Assembly: GCA_016169945.1 (NCBI GenBank)
Contig: JADLSH010000387.1
Span: 930,001 to 994,000, forward strand
DNA: 64,000 nucleotides
From: Trachythela sp. YZ-2020
Lineage: Eukaryota > Cnidaria > Anthozoa > Malacalcyonacea > Clavulariidae
Direction: 5' to 3'
Shown here: one piece after another, positions 54,401-63,729 of the stretch
Numbering within the stretch: position 1 is the stretch's first letter
How the letters are laid out: each line of letters starts with the position of its first letter
Notes under the pieces: model-generated
Told to the model about the DNA's origin: nothing
Seen by the model: the letters and a program-made list of their open reading frames with translations, nothing else
The model's database searches: none
Translations under genes and position numbers: made by a program

Positions 54401-57400
54401 ACAACTGATGGGCCAACTGATGTACCAACTGATGTAGCAACTGATGCACCATCCGATGCACCAACTGATAGGCCAACTGATGTCGCCAGTGATGGACCAA
54501 CTGATGGACCAACTGATGGACCAACTGATGGGCCAACTGATGCACCAACTGATGGGCCAACTGATGCACCAACTGATGCACCAACTGATGGACCAACTGA
54601 TGGACCAACTGATACACCAACTGATACACCAACTGATGGACCAACTGATGCACCAACTGATGGACCAACTGATGTAGCTACTGATGGACCAACTGAAGTA
54701 GCAACTGATATCGCAACTGATGTTGCAACAGATGTAGCAACTGATATCGCAACTGATGGACCAACTGATGTACCAACTGATACACCAACTGATGCGCCAA
54801 CTGATGGACCAACTGATGGTGCAACTGATACACCAACTGATGGACCAACTGATGTTGTAACTGATGCACCAACTGATGGACCAACTGATGGACCAACTGA
54901 TGTAGCTACTGATGGACCAACTGATGTAGCAACTGATATCGCAACTGATGTAGCAACTGATGTAGCAACTGATATCGCAACTGATGTAGCAACTGATGGA
55001 ACAACTGATGTACCAACTGATGCACCAACTGATGCACCAACTGATGGACCAACTGATGCACCAACTGATGGACCAACTGATGGACCAACTGATGCACCAA
55101 CTGATGGACCAACTGATGTCGCCACTGATGGACCAACTGATGTAGCAACTGATATCGCAACTGATGTTGCAACTGATGTAGCAACTGATATCGCAACTGA
55201 TGGACCAACTGATGTAGCAACTGATGCACCAACCGATGCACCAACCGATGCACCAACCGATGCACCAACTGATGGACCGACTGCTGTCGCAACTGATCGA
55301 CCAACTGACGGATCAACTGATGCACCAACTGATGGACCAACTGATGTCGCAACTGATGTCGCAACTGATATAGCAACTGATGCACCAACTGATGCACCAA
55401 CTGATGCACCAACTGATGCACCAACTGATGCACCAACTGATGCACCAACTGATGCACCAACTGATGGACCGACTGATGTCGTAACTGATGGACCAACTGA
55501 TCGACCAACTGATAGGGCAACTGATAGGCCAACTGATAGGCCAACTGATAGGCCAACTGATAGGCCAACTGATAGGCCAACTGATGTTGCCACTGACGGA
55601 CCAACTGATGCAGCAACTGATGGACCAACGGATGCACCAATTGATACCGCAACTGATGGACCAACTGATGGACAAACTGATAGACCGACTGCTGTCGCAA
55701 CTGATCGACCAACTGATCGACTAACTGACGGATCAACTGATGTAGCAACTGATATCGCAACTGATGTAGCAACTGATGGACCAACTGATGGACCAACTGA
55801 TGCACCAACTGATGTTGCAACTGATGCACCTACTGATGGACCAACTGATGTTGCAACTGATGCACCTACTGATGTAGCTACTGATGTAGCAACTGATATC
55901 GAAACTAATGTAGCAACTGATGTAGCAACTGATATCGCAACTAATGTAGCAACTGATGTCGCAACTGACGGACCAACAGATGCACCATCTGAAGGACCAA
56001 CTGATGCACCAACTGATGTCGCAACTGATGCACCAATTGATGTCACAACTGATGGGCCAACTGATGTACCAACTGATGCACCATCCGATGTACCAACTGA
56101 TGGCCCGCCTACTGTCGCAACTGATCGACCAACTGATCAACCAACTGACGGATCAACTGATGCACCAACAGATGGACCAACTGATGTAGCAACTGATATC
56201 GAAACTAATGCAGCAACTGATGTAGCAACTGATATCGCAACTAATGTAGCAACTGATGTCGCATCTGACGGACCAACTGATGCACCAACTGATGCACCAA
56301 CTGATGCACCAACTGATGCACCAACTGATGGACCGACTGATGTCGTAACTGATGGACCAACTGATCGACCAACTGATAGGGCAACTGATAGGCCAACTGA
56401 TAGGCCAACTGATAGGCCAACTGATGTTGCCACTGACGGACCAACTGATGCAGCAACTGATGGACCAACGGATGCACCAATTGATACCGCAACTGATGGA
56501 CCAACTGATGGACAAACTGATGGACCGACTGATGTCGCAACTGATGGACCAACTGATCGACCAACTGATGTAGTAACTGATGCACCAACTGATCGACCAA
56601 CTGATGTGGCAACTGATCGACCGACTGATGGGCCAACAGATGTCGCAACTGATGTCGCAACTGACGGACCAACTGATGCATCAACTGATGTAGCAACTGA
56701 TATCGCAACTGACATCGCAACTGATGGACCAACTGATGGACCAACCGATGGACCAACTGATGGACCAACTGATGGACCAACTGATGGACCAACTGATGGA
56801 CCGACTGATGCCGCAACTGATGGGCTAACTGATCGACCAACTGATGGGCCAACTGATGTCGCAACTGACGGACCGACTGACGGATCAACTAATGCACCAA
56901 CTGATGTAGCAACTGACGGATCAACTGATGCACCAACTGATGTAGCAACTGATGCACCAACTGATGCGCCAACTGATATACCAACTGATGGACCAACTGA
57001 TGTCGCAACTGATGCGCGAACTGACACACCAACTGATGGACCAACTGATGTAGCAACTGAAGGACCAACTGATGCACCAACTGATCCACCAACTGATGGA
57101 CCAACTGATGTCGCAACTGATGGGCCAACTGATGGACCGACTGATGACGCAACTGATGGGCCAACTGATGCACCAACTGATCTAGTAACTGATGCACCAA
57201 CTGATGTAGCAACTGATGTCGCAACTGATATCGCAACTGACGGACCAACTAATGCACCAACTGATGTAGCAACTGATGCACCAACTGATGGTCCGACTGA
57301 TGTGGCAACTGATGGACCAACTGACGTATCAACTGACGTCGCAACTGATGTCGCAACTAATGGACCAACTGATGTCGCAACTAATGGACCAACTGATGGA

Positions 57401-60400
57401 CCAACTGATGTAGTAACTGATACACCAACTAATGTAGCAACTGGTGAACCAACTGATGGACCAACTGATGGACCGACTGATGTGGCAACTGATGAACCAA
57501 CTGATGTCGCAACTGACGGACCAACTGATGCACCAACTGATGTAGCAACTGGTGGACCAACTGATGGGCCAACTGATGGACCGACTGATGCACCAACTGA
57601 TGGACCAACTGATAACGCAACTGATGGGCCAACTGATGCACCAACTGATCTAGCAACTGATGCACCGACTGATGTACCGACTGATGCACCAACTGATGTA
57701 GCAACTGATGCACCAACGGATGTACCGACTGATGCACCAACTGATGCACGAACTGATGGACCAACTGATGGACCAACTGATGGACCAACTGATGTCGCAA
57801 CTGATGTTGCAACTGATTTCGCAACTGGTGTCGCCACTGACGGACCAACTAATGCACCAACTGATGTAGCAACTGATGCACCAACTGATGGTCCGACTGA
57901 TGTGGCAACTGATGGACCAACTGACGGATCAACTAATGCACCAACTGATCTAGCAACTGATGTAACAACTAATGTAGTAACTGATGCACCAACTAAAGTA
58001 GCAACTGATGCAGTAACTGTAGGATCAACTGATTTGTCAACTGAAGGACCAAGTGATTTACCAACTGAAGGACCAACTGATGCACCAACTGAAGAACCAA
58101 CTGAAGGACCAACTGATGCACCAACGTTGCCAGCATCAACTGGCATTCAGGTGATTACTCCCACAATGCAACCTACTGAAGATATTGTTGGAACAGGTAA
58201 GTTCTAAAGATTGATGGTCTAAAGTTTTCGAAAGGGCATTTAGACGGAATTTTTTCTAAAAAAATCCGTTTTCCACATAACATCTTGAAAATATTCCTCA
58301 TTCCGTTAAGCAGTAAAAAAAATATTCCTTATTCCCCAAACAAAAAGAGAAAGAATTCCTCACTCCAAAATTCCGCCTCATCCCCAAGTAAATTTATCTT
58401 CTATTTCATTTCAAGTAGTTTCAGGTGAAAACGTTATAACTTTAAATATATAAAATACCTAGCTTTCGGACTAAAGGCGGATTTCCAGTCCTCGCACGAA
58501 GCTCCTCGCAGCGAGTACTCGCAGACGTTCTGCGAGTGTTTGCGCTCAAGATAGTTCAAAATTTTTTGACTATTTTTTTACACTGCGAAAGCTCGCAATA
58601 TCGTCAATCATAAAAAACCGCCTTAGCGTCATGCCGCTCGCGGGAAGTAGTTCAAAATTTTGAACTATTTTTTACTCGCTGCGAAAGCTCGCAATAATAA
58701 ACCAATCATAAAAACCGCCTTAAGCGTCCATCATCAGCATTTATTTAGCCATAAAACGTTCGTTCGCTTAAAGGCTAATTGCATGAAAATTTACGACCTA
58801 AAATTGAATCTAGAATATATATAAATTAGATTTCAAACAATAGAGTCATGTTGGCAAAACTAAAGTAATAACTTCAACACTAATTTCGTTTGTCAAATAA
58901 CGGTTTAAAAACCATTGATAATGTTCACCCATTATCCATATTAGCAATAGCATTGCTCACGTATTCACTAAACCAAGCCTCCTTCCATCTTCTATGCGAG
59001 CACCGGTTATCTCTATTACAGATTATTTCAGCTTATCCGGCGCAAAACGGTGATCAATGTCAACTACATGCTTTCCCTAACGCTGCGTTTTCTGGTTTTC
59101 CATTACTAACACTCGAACGATGCTCTTTCTTCGTTTTTCCCAATAGACGCTCTGTTTCATCTGCATACTTAAAACGGGGCGTGCATTGGGAAAATATAGA
59201 GGAACATCGTTTTAGATTTCGTATCGAAATCGATTTCTTTATTTGGTGGTTAGTGTAATTTTTCTAAAATCCAAAGTGTAGAACTGTTCTTTTCACAAAA
59301 ACACTGTTCTCATTAAACTTGGGTTTAGCGGTGACCGCGAAAAGCGTTGTTTTTAATATGTTATTGATTATCATTGTTTTATTTATTTCCAAACAGATAA
59401 TAAATACGGACCATGTGAAGAGAAATTCAAAGTTCAGTTCAGTGGTCGTTTTCTTGAATGGCTGGCTATCACTCATGCGGAAGAACAGGCGGGGAGATCA
59501 GAAGATTTCGATGTCGTGGTTTACACGGAAAACCTCCGTCTTTATGGTTTAACTGATTCCGAGATATCCGAACTTCAAACGGTATGTGTGCTTTTCGTGG
59601 CGTAGTGTGCTGCAGGATAATTTGAGATGAGTATGCTAGTTTGTGAATAGTACATGTAAAATATTATCTTATACGAAGGACTGTGTTTGCAGTTGTCTCT
59701 TAATGTGAGTCGTTCGTTCCGTATATTAAATAAGAGATTTGACGGTGCCTGATTGGGTTGAGTGAATTAATATTTAGTGGTTTAAAAAAGGTATGGTATG
59801 GTATGGTACAGTGTAGTATGGTGTGGCACTATGGTATGGTATGGTATGGTATGGTATGGTATGGTATGGTATGGTATGGTATGGTATGGTATGGTATGGT
59901 ATGGTATGGTATGGTATAGTTTGGCGTGGTTTGACAAAGTATGGCGTAGTATGTATGACATAATCTTATATGGTATGTTATAGGGAAGGATATTGATCTA
60001 TTGTTATGTGTGGTATGGTAATTGTCAGGCAAAATTTTCAGTGGTCATATATGATTCCTTGTGTTTTAAACAGATGTTATAAGTTTCTTGTCAGTTACCT
60101 CATGTTGATTTTCACATTTTTTCTACAGTGGAAATTCAACGAACTTGATACAGATCATGATGGCGTTCTTGCAAACAGAGAATTGAAAGCTTTTAACGGT
60201 CTACTTGCAATAGAGCCGTGTCTGTATGGATTTCTAAACAGATGTGGACAACATAATGGAACTGGAATCACCACACAAGAGTGGTCGAGATGTGTGAGTG
60301 ACTCTAGAACTACCAGGTATGTGAAATTAATTTGCGATATTTTCTCTTTCTTCGGATATGAATGCAGACATTACTAGAATTTGAACTCTGACAAGAATTT

Positions 60401-61238
60401 GGACTAAACAGCACTCTGAGTCGTTCCTCGACGGATATGTGCACTATTGTTTCGTTTTCCGCACTGATCTCAAAATTCGGACTGGATAGTGCATCTTCTA
60501 TGCATAATTCATAAATTAAGTCAATGGCGGCCATATTGGTGTGACCACCACAAATCTACTGTGGTGTTCCTAACATGTTAGAAGAGGTTCTAACAATTTC
60601 TGGTTATTGATGGAAAAGGAAACGTATTGTCTAGATAGAAATTGGTCATCAGTGGCCTCTCTTTTGTCTTTAAATTGCCGATGAATAACTAATATTGCAT
60701 ACCAATATAGCCGCCATAAGACTCATTATCTAGTACGTGTATAAAACTTTTTTAAACTCATTAGAAGAAGTGTGGGAAGCTGTATTTTCAAGTTACATGG
60801 GAAAATTTATTTGCTTGAGAGTGAAGCTAATTGAAACAGCCAACGATTTGATTCGTAAAGAATTTGGAAGATCTATAAATCTCATCTCATAAATTGAATT
60901 CAAAAAAGTGCTCTATCCGGTCATTGTTTTGAGATCAGTGGTTCACAGCTACTGTACTTTTCACCTTTCCCGAAACACTTTAGATGAGTTTGACTAAGCA
61001 CTTTCGTGCAAAAGATAGTGGTCAAGAGTTATGTCATTTTCCTTTCAATATATAGAGAAGTCGTGTATTTAGAGATTAAGTTACATTTGTTTTCTCCTAT
61101 ATACATGTGCCAACATTTGTACCTGTCAACCGTTGACTAAGACCCACTATTTAACAATGCTGTTATTAACTGTCCACATCTGTTTTTAGGGAATTAACGA
61201 ACGACTACGACCTTCTTCGTCAATTTGGATATTTATAG
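39420..61238 (+). CDS. Giant secreted Asp/Thr-repeat protein with SPARC-type EC domain
   Basis: Six coding exons: 39420-39473, 52375-52405, 52605-58196, 59397-59581, 60129-60316, 61190-61238. All are GT-AG, phases 0,1,1,0,2 close, giving 2032 aa. Residues 1-18 (MMHLFWLTITAILATSNA) are a signal peptide. Residues 30 to about 1890 are Ser/Thr-rich, then about 410 tetrapeptides of (A/G/V)(P/A)TD type: strongly acidic with regular Thr, likely O-glycosylated. The C-terminal 140 residues are a SPARC/testican EC domain: KYGPC start, helix FSGRFLEWL, WKFNELD, perfect EF-hand loop DTDHDGVLANRE (1961-1972), four cysteines (1899, 1985, 1993, 2009) as in SPARC, and EWSRC. The second EF loop (1994-2005) lacks the acidic ligands. 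There is no follistatin domain. Likely an extracellular matrix, mucus or mineral-associated calcium-binding protein. Exons 3-6 are firm; exons 1-2 rest on splice signals and phase. Confidence 0.82.
39474..41169. other. Intron 1 of the repeat-SPARC gene, 5' part
   Basis: AT-rich, no repeat family or coding frame recognised in 1.7 kb. Confidence 0.45.
41170..41289 (-). CDS. Possible short 3' exon, 39 codons
   Basis: Minus-strand frame MEPSGISLKEMENLAEQGD ending KGVIPLPP and TAA, directly after an acceptor-like GTTTTAG. It reads like real protein (balanced composition, helix then basic segment), whereas the overlapping plus-strand frames do not. I recognise no family and found no upstream exon. 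Low confidence. Confidence 0.22.
   Translation of the reverse strand: MEPSGISLKEMENLAEQGDFICDKRAASSEIKGVIPLPP
41708..42257. mobile_element. TIR element with TCCGGAAACAT subtermini
   Basis: AGACACCCCGTCCACACGTA with ATCCGGAAACATATTTTTGC on the left is mirrored by GCAACAAAATGTTTCCGGAT and AAGCCGTGTCT on the right. It contains the 41854-42021 insertion. No transposase ORF. Confidence 0.65.
41854..42021. mobile_element. 168-bp MITE, 9-bp TSD ATGTGG(G/A)CG
   Basis: Ends CTCTCTCCTCAGCAAAGGC and GACTCTGTGGAGGAGAGAG; flanks ATGTGGGCG and ATGTGGACG match at 8 of 9. Same family as 15160-15247 and 51105-51422. Confidence 0.78.
42733..43110. mobile_element. TIR element nested in the CTATAG element
   Basis: TAACGAGCTTAAGATCTACG plus ACGACGCGG and GTCGACAACGCC are inverted at 43068-43110 (GGCGTTGTAGATCTTAAGCT). 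378 bp, no ORF. Outside it, TTTCTATGAGATGATAGTT and ACTATCACCTCATAGAAAT form a further palindrome that it appears to have split. Confidence 0.78.
43850..43954. repeat. Palindrome, AACAATTA family
   Basis: AACAATTAGTCGCCTCAGG / CGGCGACTAATTGTT outer arms and a TATAGGCTTGTAATCACC inner arm form a hairpin of 105 bp. Confidence 0.8.
44738..45624. mobile_element. TIR element, TSD TAA (PIF/Harbinger-like)
   Basis: GGGGCCGACCATTTAACTTT with TGAGGGGG at the left is inverted at 45597-45624 (CAAAAGTTAAATGGCCGGCC). TAA flanks at 44735-44737 and 45625-45627 are direct repeats. 887 bp, no transposase found. A CGTGGGTTTTCTCCGTGTAC motif lies just upstream (44662), part of another dispersed repeat. Confidence 0.8.
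45903..45908 (-). terminator. Polyadenylation signal AATAAA
   Basis: TTTATT on the plus strand reads AATAAA on the minus strand, 72-77 bp past the stop of the cysteine-rich gene. Position fits its 3' UTR. Confidence 0.5.
45980..46767 (-). CDS. Cysteine-rich secreted protein, partial or frameshifted
   Basis: Two minus-strand exons. 46767-46555 codes about 70 residues with ten cysteines (segments GCSDNKGVGEGC, CRSGLTC, GDTCHATRPCGSGLYC) and ends at a strong donor AT|GTAAGT; 46016-45980 follows a CCATAG acceptor and adds ICLPRPIVRPAN and stop. An AATAAA signal lies about 75 bp after the stop. GLYCA..HICLP with paired Cys recalls the dickkopf/colipase/prokineticin cysteine fold; that is a weak likeness. 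The 5' end is unclear: a strong acceptor (TTGTTTCAG, about 46806) is followed by ATG AAC AAA and a hydrophobic stretch (LVFLNTTLVF) in another frame, so frameshifts, a pseudogene or an unseen first exon are all possible. It lies antisense in intron 1 of the repeat-SPARC gene. Confidence 0.5.
46075..48412. repeat. Four dispersed copies of CACTATCGTGCAGCAGATGG
   Basis: Copies start at about 46075, 46852, 48195 and (lacking the first half) 48305. Each goes on with GCAGTTATCA.A..GA.AAAA and GTTAAT; the second and fourth also share TTTTCATTGTATGAAG and GTATTTGGTGGCCAA. The spacing and the intervening unique sequence suggest local duplications around the cysteine-rich gene. Confidence 0.65.
47764..48190. 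mobile_element. 427-bp TIR element, TSD TTAA
   Basis: AGGCTGGTTCACATATAATC (continuing GCCCCGATCGCCCGAATCG) is inverted perfectly at the right. TTAA flanks both sides, typical of piggyBac-type insertion. The interior is dense in CGATCG motifs. No transposase. Confidence 0.82.
48413..50636. other. Intron sequence with weak repeat traces
   Basis: A 60-bp direct repeat (ATATTGTCTT..TCAATAAACGATA..TTTTCAAACTAA, about 48544 and 48610), a solo CAGGGCCGTAGCGAGGGG terminus at 49070, and a degraded GAGTCGTATATGAG palindrome at 49788. No gene seen. Confidence 0.45.
50647..50690. mobile_element. 44-bp hairpin insertion with 10-bp direct repeats
   Basis: GCCTGCGTGCAGTCC is inverted as GAACTGCACGCAGGC around ACTGGAGTCTG. 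GTCAACTATA lies immediately on both sides (50637-50646, 50691-50700), a target-duplication signature for a very small element. Confidence 0.7.
51105..51422. mobile_element. 318-bp MITE, 9-bp TSD ACCTGTCCC
   Basis: Ends CACTCTCCTCCGCAGAGGC and GCCTCTGCGGAGGAGAGTG are perfect; flanks ACCTGTCCC (51096-51104, 51423-51431) are perfect. A second inverted pair, TAGTCTAATACACG / CGTGTATTAGACTAT with GAGAGAGCGAGCT, lies inside. No ORF. Confidence 0.9.
51709..51825 (+). pseudogene. Fragment resembling Crypton/ZMYM-type protein N-terminus
   Basis: ATG at 51709 opens MASARFATFSNEEIEKIVEN and KDSANTKKAN, a start I associate with Crypton-derived or ZMYM/QRICH-like tyrosine-recombinase proteins common in invertebrate genomes. 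Homology is lost after about 38 codons. Truncated fragment; from recall, unverified. Confidence 0.35.
51925..52027. repeat. Palindrome, AACAATTA family
   Basis: AACAATTATTGGATGAGGCG with GAGCAGGATATCGATAAT is inverted at 51987-52027; arms about 38 bp. Confidence 0.85.
53160..58115 (+). repeat. 12-bp coding minisatellite (CCAACTGATGNN)
   Basis: About 5 kb of tandem 12-bp units coding x-P/A-T-D; the unit boundary keeps the same 12-bp phase throughout, with no indel out of register. ACTGAT is nearly invariant while the other six bases vary (GGACCA, GCACCA, GTAGCA, ATCGCA). Higher-order copies exist: 53941-54120 recurs 300 bp later, and 54012-54245 recurs at 55956-56189, 1944 bp (162 units) away. 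Confidence 0.95.
58197..59396. other. Intron 3 of the repeat-SPARC gene
   Basis: Contains a direct repeat of about 105 bp (58550-58635 and 58648-58730; shared GCGAAAGCTCGCAAT and ATCATAAAAACCGCCTTA). A 122-codon plus-strand frame at 58890-59258 has no recognisable domain and is probably chance. Confidence 0.5.
59831..59918. repeat. (TATGG)n pentanucleotide microsatellite
   Basis: About 17 perfect TATGG units in intron 4, with degenerate units extending to about 59790 on the left. Confidence 0.95.
60317..61189. other. Intron 5 of the repeat-SPARC gene
   Basis: Donor CAG|GTATGT and acceptor TTTTTAG delimit it. No repeat or gene noticed. Confidence 0.6.
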
Positions 61239-62414
61239 TGAACATATGTATCACTCGTGGCAGCTGCCGAGTGGATAACGTCTTCATATGTACATGCATG
61301 GTTGAATCCGAGATAGTAACAATGGTTGTTTTAAATAGACGTATTGTAGATAGCTAACAATTCTTAAGTTTTCAGTCGCTTCTTTCTTATTTTAAACTAT
61401 AGGTTTAGGTTAGTCTATTAGAGTTCATGACTTTTTTCTTACTTTTAACGTTTTGGAGGAGACTGCATGATAAATTACTTAAGGTGGCTCTATGTATTTT
61501 ATAAATTGATACTTATAAGCCAGGTTTACCCGGCCTACAAGGGTCCAGACAAGTTCAGAGCCGTACAGGACTTCCAGCTGTTCCCTGACCTGTTTATATG
61601 GGATCGATATCGTATACGTATGGTTGTACACAAGGTAATTACTTCCGCCTTATAGAACACTTTAAGTTTAATTTAAGGTAGAAAAGCATTCTCTTTGAAA
61701 AATGTAATCTTTATAAAAGTTTTATGCTAGATTTAGGAAAAACAGTGACAAGCCTTGTATTGTTGCTAATTTTTTTCAATTGTAAACTTTCAAATCACTG
61801 TCAGTGATATTTCATTGTTAGTATGGACGTATAATATAGATGCAACGTATTTGCAGCCATTTTTCGAATCGGTCTATAATGGATTTAGAACGTGTTAATG
61901 TGTACGGCGTTTTAAATGTTTCCTGAACTAAAACGAGTGCCTAGAAACTAAAGTCACTTTAGAAATCGAAAATATTAAGTAGATATCATGTGTTATTTTA
62001 TTGTTATATATAGTCATTGTACGTAATTTGTCAGTCTGGAAACAGTGATTTGATATCTTTTGGTGTAGTTTAGATTTTTTGCATGTTCTTTCTACGACTT
62101 TTTGCTGTGTTAAAACTGAAACAATAGAGTTTTGAGATTCATAATTATGCATTTTGTTGACTATGAAGAATCACAACCAGTAGGTCAAAGCTATATGTAC
62201 TAAACAAGTAAAAACTCTATCAGAAAACGTTACGATGGAGAAATGTTTCATCATCTATTCATGAAGATGTTGTTCCTTGCATGATGAATAATATACCATT
62301 TAAATTGAAGGAACGCTATATGAAAATTATGACGATTTCACGATCTAGATTTAGACTGGTCTAGATTTCACGTTATCACGAGGAAATGCAAAATAGACGA
62401 TATAATATTCTTTG
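61239..62414. other. Intergenic after the repeat-SPARC gene
   Basis: The first part is presumably its 3' UTR. 61526-61590 has more GC and reads as YKGPDKFRAVQDFQLFPDLF in one frame, unlike the surroundings, but no family or splice context supports it. No canonical AATAAA was noticed just after the stop. Confidence 0.4.
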
Positions 62415-62919
62415 AGACTACGTTGACACAAGATCGGATGAATTCGCAAACTTACCTATAAATTCGCCCGGTTTCATTTGAGTAATTCACACGGGAATTT
62501 GTAGGGTATCTTTAAAATAGGAAATGGGGAATCTGGGAATCGTGTTCTACGGTTATCTTACTTCCTGTTTTCCCCACTCACTGTTTGCCCTACTACCTGT
62601 TTTCCCGACTCCCCATTTGCCCCACTCACTGTTTGTCCCACTCCCTGTTTTCCCGACTCCCCATTTGCACACTCACTGTTTGCCCCACTCCCTGTTTTCG
62701 CGACTCCACAATGACATTTGCCCCACTCATTGTTTGCCCCACTCACTGTTTGCCCCACTCCCTGGTTTCCCAGTCGGTTCCCTGATAACTCATTCCCTAT
62801 TTTAAAGAAAGCCAATTTGTAAGGTTAGTTGTTATCGAATTCGTCCGGTTTCATGTGTCCCATGTGAACTCGAAAGGCACGAAATCGTACAAATTTGAGT
62901 TCGGGTGTGAACGTAATCT
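62415..62919. mobile_element. TIR element, AGACTACGTTGACAC ends
   Basis: Left AGACTACGTTGACACAAGA and right GTGTGAACGTAATCT are inverted. Subterminal GAATTCGC / GAATTCGTCCGGTTTCAT blocks recur. It is split by the 62504-62813 insertion; without it, about 187 bp, similar to the remnant at 3852. Confidence 0.65.
62504..62813. mobile_element. 310-bp TIR element, TSD AATTTGTA
   Basis: Ends GGGTATCTTTAAAATAGG and CCTATTTTAAAGAAAGCC are inverted, with GGAATC-type units inside the left end. The 8-bp duplication AATTTGTA is perfect (62496-62503, 62814-62821). The interior is a tandem of about 44 bp (CCCCACTCACTGTTTGCCCC). It shares its terminus with the fold-back at 20646. Confidence 0.85.
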
Positions 62920-62930
62920 GAACGTAATCT

Positions 62931-63413
62931 GAACGACTTGTTTTCATAATTATATTCATCATAACCTGTTATTATCATCATAAAATCCGTGGTCGTATCG
63001 TAGCAACTTCCTGTATCTGTTTACAACTTAAACAACACATAATCTTTGTATTTTATTATATTTCTCTTGAAAATTCACTTATCACTATATATATATAAAT
63101 GCACTGGTTAACAGCACATATGCATGTACGTTGCACAAATGCCAAATTGCATGAAGTACAATTTTACGGTTATATCAGTAAAAATACCTGTTATATATCT
63201 ATTATTAACAACCTGTTTACGTAATAATTACGTACAAGTATAATATTTGTATTTCAAGCCATTTGAAGTATTCAGGTTAGGAAGAGGCAGAAGGAGAATT
63301 CATGCAATTGAAATATATCTAGAAGGAACAATGGCTATGAAAACTATAAATATTGCTAAATAATCGGTACAAGGTGCTGTACTTGTGAGTTGTGGTGTAC
63401 AAAATAGCTGGAA
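62931..63413. other. Intergenic, AT-rich
   Basis: Upstream region of the CYSTM-like gene. No repeat family or second gene recognised. Confidence 0.5.
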
Positions 63414-63423
63414 TATATAAAAG
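63414..63423 (+). promoter_or_regulatory. TATA box of the CYSTM-like gene
   Basis: TATATAAAAG lies 51 bp before the ATG, so transcription should start near 63445 and give a 5' UTR of about 30 bases. A clean core-promoter match next to an intronless frame. Confidence 0.6.
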
Positions 63424-63474
63424 CATCAATTAGTCATCATTTAGTTATCGATCGATCTTAATAGCTTTTGGATA

Positions 63475-63729
63475 ATGAATCAACAGGAACATCCTCAGTC
63501 CCATCAACATGCAGCTTACTATTATCCAGCGGCCCCTCCGCTTTATGTTCGAGAGGGCCATTACATGGAACAACCTTACCATGCTGGAGGATTTTCTAAC
63601 CGTCCTGTTGTCTACATATACAGCGATGAATATCAGCGTAGACAGGATGCTGAAACTGGGCTATTAGCCCTGGTGTGTGCCACGTTGTTTTGTTGCTGTC
63701 TTCTACCACCGGTACCACATTGTTATTGA
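63475..63729 (+). CDS. CYSTM-like Pro/Tyr-rich tail-anchored small protein
   Basis: Single-exon frame of 84 residues. Residues 1-60 are hydrophilic and rich in Gln, His, Pro and Tyr (HQHAAYYYPAAPPLYVREG). Residues 62-78 are a cysteine-rich hydrophobic segment, GLLALVCATLFCCCLLP, and the chain ends PPVPHCY. Pro/Tyr-rich tail plus a C-terminal CxxxxCCC membrane segment is the layout of the CYSTM family, small membrane proteins linked in other eukaryotes to stress tolerance. A TATA box lies 51 bp upstream, and no splice site is needed. Family by pattern only; function unknown. Confidence 0.65.
   Translation: MNQQEHPQSHQHAAYYYPAAPPLYVREGHYMEQPYHAGGFSNRPVVYIYSDEYQRRQDAETGLLALVCATLFCCCLLPPVPHCY

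Noticed and set aside
53160..58115. CRISPR-like array
   Set aside because: Units are 12 bp, contiguous, protein-coding and eukaryotic; there are no unique spacers.
53326..58146. Very long antisense and off-frame ORFs (up to about 670 codons) across the 12-bp repeat
   Set aside because: The 12-bp unit has no stop in several frames, so every copy keeps shadow frames open. Only the plus frame has splice sites, a signal peptide and a real domain at its end.
58890..59258. 122-codon ORF as a gene
   Set aside because: Lies in an intron, has no recognisable domain or promoter, and its composition looks like chance.
61467..61655. 62-codon ORF downstream of the repeat-SPARC gene
   Set aside because: The middle (YKGPDKFRAVQDFQLFPDLF) reads oddly protein-like but has no splice, promoter or family support.
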